64,000 nt of DNA from Bacillota bacterium (lineage in GTDB: Bacteria > Bacillota_I > Bacilli_A > Erysipelotrichales > Erysipelotrichaceae). The stretch's first letter is position 1. Each line of letters begins with the position of its first letter. The stretch lies in contig JAEWFD010000006.1 of NCBI GenBank assembly GCA_023388995.1, positions 83,327-147,326 on the forward strand, written 5' to 3'. The translations under genes and the position numbers were made by a program. Positions 8,453-17,847 of this stretch are shown here, piece by piece. The notes under the pieces are model-generated. The model saw only the letters and a list, made by a program, of their open reading frames with translations. It made no database searches and was not told where the DNA came from.

Positions 8453-9661
8453 TTATTGATTCTGTGAATCAACAATTTGGAATCCTTGATCAATCAAAGC
8501 TCGCTTGATCTGTTTGACATGCTGCCGATCTCGTGTTTCCAATACCGCATCCACATAGCAAATACTGACATCATATAGTTCATTCATACGGTCATGAGAA
8601 ATAGAAACAATATTCGCTTCTTGCTGGGCAATGATTTCTGTCACTTTGGTCAGCTGCCCTGGTTTATCATATAGCTGAATGCGCAATTCACTCATTCTGC
8701 CTGCCTTCACAAGCCCCATATTAATGACTTTAGACAAGATACTGACATCAATATTTCCGCCTGAAATCAAACAAACAATCTTTTTGTTCTTCACATCAAA
8801 TTTCGGAAATAATACGGCAGCAGTCGCAACAGCACCTGCTCCTTCGGTCACAATTTTCTGCTTTTCCATCAAGGTTAGGATAGCAGTCGCAATCTCTTCT
8901 TCACTGACCGTCACAATCTGATCAACATACTTGCACACCATATCAAATGTAATATTACCAGGCTGCTTAACGGCAATACCATCTGCAATTGTCGCAACAT
9001 GGCTTAGTTTCACCATACATTGCTGCTGTGTGGATTCCAGCATGGAAGGGGCCCCCAGCGCCTGCACCCCGATAATTTCTACACTTGGTTTCAGTTGCTT
9101 GATCGTTGCTGCAATACCACTGATCAAACCGCCGCCGCCAATGGGCACAACAATCGTATCAACGTCAGTAAGCTGATCAAGAATCTCCAGTGCAATGGTC
9201 CCTTGCCCGGCAATGACATCCAAATCATTAAAAGGATGGATGAAGATCCGTCCTTCCTGCTCACAAATCTCCAATGCTCGTTCATATGCATCATCATAAA
9301 CACCATCCACCAGCTCTACATTCACACCATAGCTTCTTGTCATTTCGATCTTCGACAACGGTGCTGCTTTGGGAATGCAAATCGTTGCATTGATATTGCC
9401 ATATTGGGCCGCCAAAGCAACACCTTGGGCATGATTTCCAGCACTGCAAGCCACAATCCCTTTTGCTTTTTCTTCCTCTGTAAGCTGTGATATTTTGTAA
9501 TACGCTCCTCGGATTTTAAATGAACCTGTTGTCTGCAAGTTTTCCGCTTTCAGATACACTTTGCAGTCATTGCGCAAATGTCCTGCTGGAATTAAATCCG
9601 TTCGCCGCACTACTTCTTTGAGCACTTCCTTGGCCTTAAATACTCTTGTTAATAGCTCCAT
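8453..9661 (-). CDS. ilvA: Threonine ammonia-lyase with C-terminal ACT domain
   Basis: PLP enzyme converting threonine to 2-oxobutanoate and ammonia, feeding isoleucine synthesis or threonine fermentation. 402 residues. The catalytic domain (about 1-320) has the PLP lysine Lys49 in TTGSFKIRGAYYK and the phosphate-binding glycine loop VPIGGGGLISG. The C-terminal ACT domain (about 326-400, LRIQLYDKPGQLTKVTEII) suggests allosteric control. The single ACT domain and the length fit the 400-residue class rather than E. coli IlvA (about 514, two ACT-like domains). Its start overlaps the pullulanase end by 26 bases, so the two are co-transcribed. Confidence 0.93.
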   Translation of the reverse strand: MELLTRVFKAKEVLKEVVRRTDLIPAGHLRNDCKVYLKAENLQTTGSFKIRGAYYKISQLTEEEKAKGIVACSAGNHAQGVALAAQYGNINATICIPKAAPLSKIEMTRSYGVNVELVDGVYDDAYERALEICEQEGRIFIHPFNDLDVIAGQGTIALEILDQLTDVDTIVVPIGGGGLISGIAATIKQLKPSVEIIGVQALGAPSMLESTQQQCMVKLSHVATIADGIAVKQPGNITFDMVCKYVDQIVTVSEEEIATAILTLMEKQKIVTEGAGAVATAAVLFPKFDVKNKKIVCLISGGNIDVSILSKVINMGLVKAGRMSELRIQLYDKPGQLTKVTEIIAQQEANIVSISHDRMNELYDVSICYVDAVLETRDRQHVKQIKRALIDQGFQIVDSQNQ

Positions 9662-11813
9662 AATCAGACCCTCGCTTCTTGCCTGCTACTGTTAATGTGG
9701 ATGGATTGCTTAATAAGCGATGCGTTGCAACCCGTTTCGCTAATAATCCTGATTCATTTGCAATAATTTCATACTCCTGAGGCAATTCATAGATACTGAT
9801 CACATTTGTCGGATTCACCAGTACAATCAATTCCTCATAATCCTGATCTTCAATATCGCGCAGACGATATACCAAACTATTATCTGCGAATGTTTCCAGC
9901 ACAATATGCTGCTCGATTTCTGCTTTCGTTTGATAGCGGAAGCAGTTGAATTGCTTTCGCAAAGCAATCATATCTTTTGTGTACTCAACGACACTCATAT
10001 AACGATCTTTCCGCTCCCAATCAATGCTGTTGATTGCATCGCTGCTGGCATAGGAATTATGTACGCCATTCTTCGTGCGGCAAAATTCCTGGCCCATATG
10101 GAGAAAAGGAATTCCCTGCGAAACCAGTATCATCCCAATGATCAGTTTTTGTTTCTCCAAACGGCGCTCGCGGTCATCTTCCTTGCAGCATTCTTTCAAT
10201 TTATCCCAGCAAGTTGCATTATCATGGCATTCCACATAATTTAATGACTGCGTCGGATGAGCAAATTCAAAGCGCGTTGCATTTGGAAGCACATTTCCTA
10301 GGAGCACGCCCTTCGTCTCCTGAATCATGAGCGTATTGCCGCTGGCATAACCCTTTACGTTGATTTCATCACTGCCGGATTTTCCTTTTATGATATCGCG
10401 ATAGCGATCATTGAAAAAAGCAGTATATGGCAATTTGCTATGATTAAACATCATCGCTTTTCTTTCATCCGGCAACATCGTCGGCATATTCCAGCCTTCG
10501 CCATAATACATCGAATCAGGTTTGATTGCCTTTCCTTGCTTCACAATCATGTTCATGGTCTCCACATCAATGATTCCCATCAAATCAAAACGGAAGCCAT
10601 CAAATCCATATTCTTCCATCCATAGTTTGCAGGAATCCAAAATATAGTTTCTGCCCATAACACAAGCGGTTTCGAAATCATTGCCGCAAAAAGAGCCATT
10701 GGAATACGCCCCAACTTCACTGCGCCGGAAATAATAATTCGGCACAATTTTCTCAAATGCAGATTCGGCAATGCCATAAAAATGATTATATACTACATCC
10801 ATAATGACACGAATCCCATGAGCATGCATCTTCGCAATCAGCTGCTTCAATTCCAAAATCCGGGAGTACGGGTTCGCAACATCTGAGGCATAGCTGCCTT
10901 CAGGAACCATCCATTGAATTGGGTCATAGCCCCAATTGTAATATTTTTGCGGATGATTCTCGTCTACCGTATAAAAGTCATATACCGGCAGCAACTGCAA
11001 ATGGGTGATTCCCAAGTCAACGAGATAATCAAAGCCAGCTTTCTGCAAACTTGATGTCTGCAAGCCTTCTTCCATCATCCCAAGAAAGGTACCTGCATGC
11101 GGTGTATGCAATGCCATCGAGAAATCGCGCACACTTGCCTCATAGATTACTGCATCTGTATAATTTTGAAAAACCGGCAGTTTATCATGATTTAGATTTA
11201 CTTTTAGTTTAGCAGGATTCATGACGACACTGCTTTTATGATTAGGTGAACTGGCTTTGGCATAAGGATCTATCGCTTCCTGCCAGATGCCATTGACCCG
11301 CACCAGATAGACATATGTTGCCAATTCTAAATCCAAGTGCACAACACCGCGGAATACTCCTTTTTCTGTACGTTTCAATTCGATGCACAACGCTTCTTTT
11401 GTCTTAGGCAAAGTAACTTCTACTTTCACCTTGGAAGCGGTAGGAGCCCAAACTGCAAAAGTCGTTTTATCCGGTTGATAAATAGATCCTAAGTCATGCT
11501 TATCATATCCGAATTCTTCTTCAAATTGTTTTGTTTTCACAATCATCGAATATTCAAGCACTTTGGATTTCGCATGTTCTTCTACCAATTCATATTCTTC
11601 CCCAATGATCAAATCATGCGGAGCTTCCAGACGATAAATTGTTTCATCCCGCATATATTGTTCGATGCTTTTAATTGTTAATTGTTTTAATTCGCCATTT
11701 GGATAGCGCAAATGAAAATGACTGCATTTCCCATCATAATAGCGATTGGACATAGCTACGGTAATCATTTCATAAGAATCCAAATATGCTCTAATGTCTG
11801 TTATAGCTTCCAT
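9636..11813 (-). CDS. pulA: Type I pullulanase (GH13_14)
   Basis: Cleaves alpha-1,6 branch points of glycogen, limit dextrin or pullulan. 725 residues: an N-terminal beta domain, CBM48 (about 115-210) and a GH13 barrel. Diagnostic motifs are YYNWGYDP (type I pullulanase signature), GFRFDLMG with the nucleophile Asp, YGEGW with the acid/base Glu, and ECHDNATCWDK with the third carboxylate. There is no signal peptide, so it acts in the cytosol, presumably on stored glycogen or imported maltodextrins. The glgB unit and pgcA lie just upstream. The last codons overlap ilvA. Confidence 0.95.
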   Translation of the reverse strand: MEAITDIRAYLDSYEMITVAMSNRYYDGKCSHFHLRYPNGELKQLTIKSIEQYMRDETIYRLEAPHDLIIGEEYELVEEHAKSKVLEYSMIVKTKQFEEEFGYDKHDLGSIYQPDKTTFAVWAPTASKVKVEVTLPKTKEALCIELKRTEKGVFRGVVHLDLELATYVYLVRVNGIWQEAIDPYAKASSPNHKSSVVMNPAKLKVNLNHDKLPVFQNYTDAVIYEASVRDFSMALHTPHAGTFLGMMEEGLQTSSLQKAGFDYLVDLGITHLQLLPVYDFYTVDENHPQKYYNWGYDPIQWMVPEGSYASDVANPYSRILELKQLIAKMHAHGIRVIMDVVYNHFYGIAESAFEKIVPNYYFRRSEVGAYSNGSFCGNDFETACVMGRNYILDSCKLWMEEYGFDGFRFDLMGIIDVETMNMIVKQGKAIKPDSMYYGEGWNMPTMLPDERKAMMFNHSKLPYTAFFNDRYRDIIKGKSGSDEINVKGYASGNTLMIQETKGVLLGNVLPNATRFEFAHPTQSLNYVECHDNATCWDKLKECCKEDDRERRLEKQKLIIGMILVSQGIPFLHMGQEFCRTKNGVHNSYASSDAINSIDWERKDRYMSVVEYTKDMIALRKQFNCFRYQTKAEIEQHIVLETFADNSLVYRLRDIEDQDYEELIVLVNPTNVISIYELPQEYEIIANESGLLAKRVATHRLLSNPSTLTVAGKKRGSDYGAINKSI

Positions 11814-11867
11814 ACATACCTCTTTACCCTATATTTATATCATATTTTCTAATCTTTTGATATGAAA

Positions 11868-11896
11868 AGAGGCAATTCAGCTTGTGAATTACCTGC
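11868..11896 (-). terminator. Terminator after the glgB-membrane protein unit
   Basis: GGCAATTCA (11871-11879) and TGAATTACC (11885-11893) form a 9-bp stem with a 5-base loop. On the minus strand it is followed by TCTTTTC. Confidence 0.7.
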
Positions 11897-11934
11897 ATAA
11901 CAGATTCGTCTTATTGGTAAATTTACAAATAAGA

Positions 11935-12474
11935 TTACCCGTTCCAATCTCGTACCTTTCTTTTCGCAAATACTAGATACAGGAACGCACCGACCACGAT
12001 CGCCCCCATCAACAACATTCCTTCCTGCCATGGGATTGCATCATTCAAAAAAACAGGACTCACTGGATATCTATTATGCAGCAGGCGATAACCCACAAAC
12101 AGGACAGAACTTAAAGAAATGCTAGCTAAGATAAAATACTGCTTGGCATATTGCCAGACAAGTCCTAACAGCATGATCGTTGCGGCAAAGATTATGATAT
12201 TCAGATACAGTGGAATCGTAAACATAGATTGTACGATCGGAAAAAAAGCAAGCCAGGAAATAACCCAGAGATTCGCTTCTTTCTGTTCGTATATTTTACC
12301 GGACCAGATAGCCGAAAGAGGCAAAAAGAGCATGATTCCACATAGGCGCATGCCTAAGACAACATCTTTGGCCAGTCCAAAAGAAGGGACTGATATTACA
12401 ACATCCAAACTAGCAAGCCATCCTGCTACGAGTATTGTTGTAATTCCAAGCGTTAAAAACGGATTGCTTTTCAT
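11935..12474 (-). CDS. Membrane protein of unknown function (paralogue of 12498-13019)
   Basis: 179 residues, almost entirely hydrophobic, with about five or six predicted membrane segments and a short basic C-terminus (FAKRKVRDWNG). I recognise no family. It resembles its upstream neighbour over the middle (NLWVISWLAFFPI against NYVVISLVWFLPR, then a WQYAKQYF / WKYLNRYY match), so the pair arose by an old tandem duplication. A GGGGGAA ribosome site precedes ATG 12474. It is third in a unit with glgB and its paralogue. A role linked to glycogen is possible only by position. Confidence 0.75.
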   Translation of the reverse strand: MKSNPFLTLGITTILVAGWLASLDVVISVPSFGLAKDVVLGMRLCGIMLFLPLSAIWSGKIYEQKEANLWVISWLAFFPIVQSMFTIPLYLNIIIFAATIMLLGLVWQYAKQYFILASISLSSVLFVGYRLLHNRYPVSPVFLNDAIPWQEGMLLMGAIVVGAFLYLVFAKRKVRDWNG

Positions 12475-12497
12475 TGCCGATTCCCCCTTGCTTCATT

Positions 12498-13019
12498 TTA
12501 ATCATGAGGCAAAAATGATCTTCCTAGTTTGAAATAAAGTAGCCATACAACACTGCATCCAAGTATATATAGGGCACAATATTGCCAAACCAACTCGGCT
12601 GCATATCCTTGTTTCAATAAGGAAGTCAAAAATAAGAGGATACTGTACATCGATAAATTCAATGCAGTGTAGTACCGATTCAAATACTTCCATGTGAGCA
12701 GCGACAGTAATCCATAGCCTAGAAGACTGCATAAATAGATAAGTATTGTATAACTATTGCGTGGTAAAAACCAAACGAGCGATATAACTACATAATTCCA
12801 TGAGCCCCGCCTATGTGTCGGTTGGATCAATGAACTCCATTCATTACACCAGATTGCCCCAAAGAGAAATATCATGGTGATACTCATTTTTACCAGAAAG
12901 CTAGCCCATAAAGACAATTTCCATATTACCAAAGGTTTAAAGAATGAGGATATCAACCATATAAGCATAATTAAAACAAATAACTCAATGATAGTAGATA
13001 AAAATAAGCTTTTCTTCAT
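12498..13019 (-). CDS. Membrane protein of unknown function (paralogue of 11935-12474)
   Basis: 173 residues with about five or six hydrophobic segments and no recognised motif. It begins 10 bases after the glgB stop with an AAGGGGGAT ribosome site, so it is co-transcribed with glgB. Its central part (ISLVWFLPR, then TWKYLNRYYTALNLSMYSILLF) aligns with the next gene, marking a diverged tandem pair. Similar length and hydropathy suggest the two could form a heteromeric membrane complex; this is inference. Confidence 0.75.
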   Translation of the reverse strand: MKKSLFLSTIIELFVLIMLIWLISSFFKPLVIWKLSLWASFLVKMSITMIFLFGAIWCNEWSSLIQPTHRRGSWNYVVISLVWFLPRNSYTILIYLCSLLGYGLLSLLTWKYLNRYYTALNLSMYSILLFLTSLLKQGYAAELVWQYCALYILGCSVVWLLYFKLGRSFLPHD

Positions 13020-13029
13020 GTAATCCCCC

Positions 13030-15099
13030 TTACACTGTTGTTTTCTTTTTACTCCCTACCGCTGCTTTCTGTTTTGTTTCTTTGACTTCCTTGGAAGCAG
13101 ATTCCTTCTTTACTTTGGCAGCCGTCTTCTTGACTTTTGTCTCCGCTGTAATTGCATCTGCCGATATTTCTTTTCTCGTCTTTACAGCTGTTTTTTTGGC
13201 TGCCTTAACAGTCGTTTCTGATTTTGTTGTTTTTGCTGTTCTTGCCATTTTCTTCTTCGGCAGCTCTTCTTCTTCTACCCCTAAATCAAGCTGGAAAATA
13301 ATTCCGGCAAACGGTGCAATGCAAATAGAAATCGCCTGTTCTTGTCTGTGATATTGCGAAGGGAAACTATTGCGCGGCAAATAGTTGCACATATTGCATC
13401 CTTCATAAATATCTTTCTCACTATTCAAAATTTCTATGTACTTGCCTGGTTTTGGAACCCCGATACAATACTCTTGGTACGAAACCGGCGTCATATTTAA
13501 TATCACTACAAAGAAATTTCCTGCCTGATCAAAACGGTAATAGGAATAGATGCTTTGCTCTGCATTATCCGCATCAATCCATTGGAAGCCATTTTGCATG
13601 CCATAGTCCAAGGAGCTGAATGCTTCATGATATTTATAGATCATATTCAGATCACGGAAAAAGCGATTGAATGAAGTGTGCCGGGTATAGCCAAGCAAAT
13701 GCCAATCCATCGGCTTTTCTTCATCCCATTCCCGGAAATGAGCAATTTCATTCCCCATGAAATTCAGTTTCTTTCCCGGATGGGTAAGCATATAGGTGTA
13801 TAGATTACGCAGTTGTGCGAATTTTTCGTCATAGCTGCCCCAGATTTTATTGATAATCGTTCCTTTTCCGTGCACAACTTCATCATGGGACAACGGAATC
13901 AAGAAACGCTCACTGCCAAAATACGCCATGGAGAATGTAATCTCATTGTGATGGTATTTGCGATAGACAGGATCTAATGCATAGTATCCCAGCGTATCAT
14001 TCATCCAGCCAAGATCCCATTTATAATCAAATCCCAAGCCGCCATCCAATGTGGATTTTGTAACACCTGGATAATCTGACGAATCTTCAGCAATCATCAT
14101 TACAGTTGGGTGTTGCTTATGCACAAGATAATTCAGGCGCTTGACGAAATGCAAAGCACCTTCATTCACACCCAGATTCTTATTGCCTTTCCAAAAGATC
14201 AGATTGCTGATGGCATCCATTCGTATGCCATCAATATGATAATAGTCAAGCCAAAAATTAGCAGCAGAGATTAAGAAGCTGCGAACTGTTTCCGAATGCA
14301 AGTCAAAATTCAATGTACCCCATTCACTGTAACGATCCCGTTCATTGTAGTACTCATATAAATAGCCGCCATCAAAGGAAGCCAGTCCGTGCTCATCTTT
14401 CACAAAATGAATCGGTACAAAGTCCAAAATAACCCCGATATCATGCTGGTGGCAGGTATTGATCAAATGCATCAATTGCTTCGGATTGCCATAGCGGCTT
14501 GTTGCTGCATAATAGCCCGTTGCCTGATATCCCCAGCTGCCATCAAAAGGATGTTCTAAAACCGGCATTAATTCGATGTGGGTAAATCCCATGCTCTTAA
14601 CGTAGTTCACCAATTCACTGGTTAATTCCTCATAAGAATACCATTCCTGATTTCCTTTGCGGCGCCATGATCCTAGATGCACTTCATAAATATTCATCGG
14701 CTGATCAAAGTTGCGCGTCCGGTGCTCCATCCATGACTGATCATTCCATGGAAACTGTTCGATATCAAATACTTTGCTGCAAATTCCTGGTCGCTGTTCA
14801 TTGAAGTAGGAATATGGATCAACTTTTTCAATCCAAGTCTGCTCCCATGTTAAAATACGGTATTTATACTTATCATATTCATTTGCGTTGCCGACTGTCA
14901 GGCTCCAAACCCCGCAGTCATCAATTTTACGCATAGGCTGGCCATCCCAGTTGTTAAAATCCCCCAGCAGCACCATTGCTTGGGCATTGGGCGCATATAC
15001 CGTAAAGGTGACCCCGTCTTGATGCTTATGAGCACCAAATAATCGATACGCTTGTGTGCAGTGACCTGCAAGAAATTGTTCCAATATTGTTCGTTCCAT
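13030..15099 (-). CDS. glgB: 1,4-alpha-glucan branching enzyme with lysine-rich C-terminal tail
   Basis: Introduces alpha-1,6 branches into glycogen. 689 residues: CBM48 (about 18-105), a GH13 barrel (about 130-500) and a C-terminal beta domain (about 510-610). Catalytic residues are Asp295 (GIRMDAI), Glu338 (IAEDSS) and Asp406 (LSHDEVVHGK). It lacks the extra N1 domain of E. coli GlgB. Residues about 614-689 form an unusual tail of 76 residues with 23 lysines plus many Ala, Thr and Glu, similar in composition to histone H1 tails. The tail is in frame without interruption and ends at a normal stop. The gene heads a unit with two membrane proteins. glgC and glgA are not in the window. Confidence 0.95.
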   Translation of the reverse strand: MERTILEQFLAGHCTQAYRLFGAHKHQDGVTFTVYAPNAQAMVLLGDFNNWDGQPMRKIDDCGVWSLTVGNANEYDKYKYRILTWEQTWIEKVDPYSYFNEQRPGICSKVFDIEQFPWNDQSWMEHRTRNFDQPMNIYEVHLGSWRRKGNQEWYSYEELTSELVNYVKSMGFTHIELMPVLEHPFDGSWGYQATGYYAATSRYGNPKQLMHLINTCHQHDIGVILDFVPIHFVKDEHGLASFDGGYLYEYYNERDRYSEWGTLNFDLHSETVRSFLISAANFWLDYYHIDGIRMDAISNLIFWKGNKNLGVNEGALHFVKRLNYLVHKQHPTVMMIAEDSSDYPGVTKSTLDGGLGFDYKWDLGWMNDTLGYYALDPVYRKYHHNEITFSMAYFGSERFLIPLSHDEVVHGKGTIINKIWGSYDEKFAQLRNLYTYMLTHPGKKLNFMGNEIAHFREWDEEKPMDWHLLGYTRHTSFNRFFRDLNMIYKYHEAFSSLDYGMQNGFQWIDADNAEQSIYSYYRFDQAGNFFVVILNMTPVSYQEYCIGVPKPGKYIEILNSEKDIYEGCNMCNYLPRNSFPSQYHRQEQAISICIAPFAGIIFQLDLGVEEEELPKKKMARTAKTTKSETTVKAAKKTAVKTRKEISADAITAETKVKKTAAKVKKESASKEVKETKQKAAVGSKKKTTV

Positions 15100-15162
15100 A
15101 AAGCACCTCTTTGCTTATCATTGTAAAGGGTGCATCATAAAAACGCAAGTAGCGCATCAAAA

Positions 15163-15186
15163 AACTGCTTTGGTAAGCAGCGTTTT
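15163..15186 (-). terminator. Terminator after pgcA
   Basis: CTGCTT (15165-15170), TGGT loop, AAGCAG (15175-15180). On the minus strand it is followed by a run of six T. Confidence 0.75.
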
Positions 15187-15190
15187 GTCT

Positions 15191-16882
15191 TTATTCAATT
15201 ATTTGTTTCATTGCCTGCTGATAGCGAAGTGTCTTTTCTTTGGCATCAGCACCAGTTTTTCCAACGACACAATAGTAAAATTTGCACTTAGGCTCTGTTC
15301 CGGAAGGACGAGCTGCAATCCAGCTGCCGTCTTCCAAATACAATTTTAAGACATCACTGGATGGAAACTCCAATGTGGACATAGTTGTTTTGTTCCATGC
15401 CGTCAACGTTTGATAATCTTCCCACTTCACAACAGCCGTTCCTGCTACTGCATCTGGCTTATCAGCACGCAAGCTGCTCATGATCTGAGCAATTCTTCTA
15501 GCCCCTTCTTCACCTGCCAATGACAGGGAAACCTGGCTTTCTTCATACCAGCCAAAGGTATCATACAAGGACTCCAATACATCAAACAATGTCTTGCCTT
15601 GCTTCTTATAGTAGTTTGCAGCTTCCGCAATAATCAAGCATGCCTGTACAGCATCCTTATCACGTACGAATGGCTGAATCAAATATCCATAGCTTTCTTC
15701 GTATCCGAATACAAAGTTTTTATCTTGCTTTTGTTCATGCTGGTGAATTTTCTCGCCGATGAACTTAAAACCGGTTAATGTTTTTTCTACCTCAACCGCA
15801 AAGGTTCTTGCAACTTTTTCTCCCAAGTCACTCGTAACCACGGTATTAAACAATACTGGATTCACAGGCAGCTTGCCTGTTTCCTGCAATTGTGACAGCA
15901 CATATTGAATCAATACTGACCCCGTCTGGTTTCCGCTCATCAGCTGATAGCTTCCATTATGGCGTACAACAACCCCAACACGGTCAGCATCCGGATCTGT
16001 CGTTAATACTATATCCGCTTCTTCTCTTTGCGCATATTCTATCGCCAATTCATATGCTTTCTGTTCTTCCGGATTTGGTGTTTTCGTATTCGAGAAATCA
16101 GGGTCCGGTTCTGCTTGCTCTTTTACCAATGTATAGCGGTATCCGGCTTGCTGCAACACTTCTTCTACTGCAACACGTGCTGTTCCATGCTGCGGAGTGA
16201 AGATAATATGCAAGTCCTCTTTGCTTAGTTCGGGATGAATTTGAATGCCCAACACTTTTTCATAGTACGGCAAATCAACTTCCTGATCAATTACATGAAT
16301 CAGCGCTTCTTGCTGCGCTGTCAAAGAAACAGCAAGCTCCAATTCGTCTTCGATTTTCCCAATATGATCAATGACTTTCCCTACCAGTTCAGGCACTAAC
16401 TGACAGCCGCGTTCATCATATAATTTATAGCCATTGTATTCTTTTGGATTATGGGAGGCAGTAATCACGATGCCTCCGAAGCATTGCAGGTGTCGCACCG
16501 CAAATGACAATTCGGGCGTCGGACGTAAGCTGGAGAATACATAGGAAGTAATCTGATGCATTGCCAGTACACGAGCAGATTCAAATGCAAATTCTTTTGA
16601 AAAGTGGCGATTATCATAAGCGATTGCAACCCCTCTTTGCATAGCTTCTTTCCCGGCATCCACGATATAACGCGCAAATGCGACATTAGCTTTGCGAATG
16701 GTATGCATATTCATGCGGTTTGGCCCCGGCCCTAAAAGTCCACGCATACCCGCTGTTCCAAATTCCAGATTGGTATAAAAACAGTCTTGTATTTCTTGAT
16801 CAGACATTGTCCGCAATTGCTCTTTCAATTCCGGCAATGTATTTGGATGTTGCAACCAATGCTCATAACGTGTATTTTTCAT
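15191..16882 (-). CDS. pgcA: Phosphoglucomutase/phosphomannomutase (alpha-D-phosphohexomutase)
   Basis: Interconverts glucose-6-phosphate and glucose-1-phosphate, linking the glucan genes here to glycolysis and to UDP-glucose synthesis. 563 residues, the length of Firmicute PgcA. All four signature loops are present: GTAGMRG at the start of domain 1, the phosphoserine loop TASHNPKEYNG, the Mg2+ loop TTDPDADRVGV, the sugar loop FGYEESYGY and the phosphate-binding loop RPSGTEPK near the C-terminus. It is separated from ptsH upstream and from glgB downstream by terminators, so it probably has its own promoter. Confidence 0.95.
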   Translation of the reverse strand: MKNTRYEHWLQHPNTLPELKEQLRTMSDQEIQDCFYTNLEFGTAGMRGLLGPGPNRMNMHTIRKANVAFARYIVDAGKEAMQRGVAIAYDNRHFSKEFAFESARVLAMHQITSYVFSSLRPTPELSFAVRHLQCFGGIVITASHNPKEYNGYKLYDERGCQLVPELVGKVIDHIGKIEDELELAVSLTAQQEALIHVIDQEVDLPYYEKVLGIQIHPELSKEDLHIIFTPQHGTARVAVEEVLQQAGYRYTLVKEQAEPDPDFSNTKTPNPEEQKAYELAIEYAQREEADIVLTTDPDADRVGVVVRHNGSYQLMSGNQTGSVLIQYVLSQLQETGKLPVNPVLFNTVVTSDLGEKVARTFAVEVEKTLTGFKFIGEKIHQHEQKQDKNFVFGYEESYGYLIQPFVRDKDAVQACLIIAEAANYYKKQGKTLFDVLESLYDTFGWYEESQVSLSLAGEEGARRIAQIMSSLRADKPDAVAGTAVVKWEDYQTLTAWNKTTMSTLEFPSSDVLKLYLEDGSWIAARPSGTEPKCKFYYCVVGKTGADAKEKTLRYQQAMKQIIE

Positions 16883-16902
16883 AACTTGCTCCCCTTACAA
16901 AA

Positions 16903-16923
16903 AAAGATGGCAGAACCATCTTT
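16903..16923 (-). terminator. Terminator after ptsH
   Basis: AAAGATGG (16903-16910) pairs with CCATCTTT (16916-16923) around a 5-base loop. The minus-strand transcript continues into a T run directly after the ptsH stop codon. Confidence 0.85.
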
Positions 16924-16924
16924 A

Positions 16925-17191
16925 CTACGCGATAACCTTTTGTGTACGCAAAATTTCTTCAATTGATTGCGCTGCAACTGCTTCGTCTTCGCCAATGCAA
17001 GTAATGGTGATTTCCGACTGAGTTGGAATTCCAAGTGACATTACACCCATGATTGATTTCATGTTCACTTCGCGGCCTTTATACGCAACTTTCACTTCTG
17101 ATTTAAATTTACTAGCAGCATTCACAGCAACTGTTGCCGGACGTGCATGTAGTCCTACTGGGTCTACTACAAGAACCTTAATTTCCTTCAT
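16925..17191 (-). CDS. ptsH: Phosphocarrier protein HPr
   Basis: General PTS protein that carries phosphate from enzyme I to sugar-specific EIIAs, including the beta-glucoside EIIA in this window. 88 residues. The active histidine is His15 in GLHARPAT. The regulatory serine is Ser46 in MKSIMGVMSLGI, the HPr kinase site used for CcpA-dependent catabolite repression in Firmicutes. It is monocistronic here, with a terminator immediately downstream and no ptsI beside it, unlike the common ptsHI arrangement. Confidence 0.96.
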   Translation of the reverse strand: MKEIKVLVVDPVGLHARPATVAVNAASKFKSEVKVAYKGREVNMKSIMGVMSLGIPTQSEITITCIGEDEAVAAQSIEEILRTQKVIA

Positions 17192-17370
17192 ATGATAATA
17201 ACCTCCTCTAGTTTATTTCATGTTAATTTTATCTTATTTAATCGTGAAACACAACTATTTCCTTATTTTTCTTGTGCAATATCGTATTTTCTCTAGTTTG
17301 AACATCAAAGTTATGGTTTTTGGGTATATGAAACAGAAATTCTAATGAACAATACCAAACAGTTTACCTT

Positions 17371-17847
17371 TTATTTATGATAGGGAAGCTGATTTTGAAT
17401 TGTAAATGCACGGTAGATCTGCTCAGCCAGCATCACTCGCACCAGCTGATGCGGAAATGTCAGATCCGACAGCTTCCACAGCCAATTGGCGCGCTGCGCA
17501 ATCTCTTGGCTCGTTCCTAAAGATCCGCCGATGATAAATGTAATAGTTGATTTTCCTTGCACAAACAACTGATGTATCTTACTGGAAAGAGATTCACTGG
17601 AAATCATGTCCCCTTGCAAGGATAGCAATATCACGTATTCTTCCGGCTTGATTTTCGCAAGAATCCGTTTGCCTTCTTTTTGTTTTACCAATTCTTGTTC
17701 CTTCTCAGAATCACGGTCACCATTTTTTTCATCTTCTACTTCAATAAGTTCTAATTTTGAGTATCCACCGATGCGTTTGACATATTCCTTAAGGAGTGCC
17801 ACCGATGCAGCTTCTTTCATTTTTCCTACGGCAATGATTCTAATCAT
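17371..17847 (-). CDS. rlmH: 23S rRNA pseudouridine-1915 N3-methyltransferase RlmH
   Basis: SPOUT-class methyltransferase that methylates Psi1915 in helix 69 of 23S rRNA, using S-adenosylmethionine. 158 residues, the family length. It has the knotted C-terminal SAM site FIIGGSLGTSQEI and the characteristic ending LTFPHQLVRVMLAEQIYRA through PYHK. The start overlaps the htrA stop by four bases (ATGA), so the pair is translationally coupled. htrA-rlmH adjacency is conserved in Firmicutes. Confidence 0.96.
   Translation of the reverse strand: MIRIIAVGKMKEAASVALLKEYVKRIGGYSKLELIEVEDEKNGDRDSEKEQELVKQKEGKRILAKIKPEEYVILLSLQGDMISSESLSSKIHQLFVQGKSTITFIIGGSLGTSQEIAQRANWLWKLSDLTFPHQLVRVMLAEQIYRAFTIQNQLPYHK

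Noticed and set aside
8285..8467. 60-codon hydrophobic plus-strand frame
   Set aside because: No ribosome site, AT-rich composition, and it spans the ilvA terminator.
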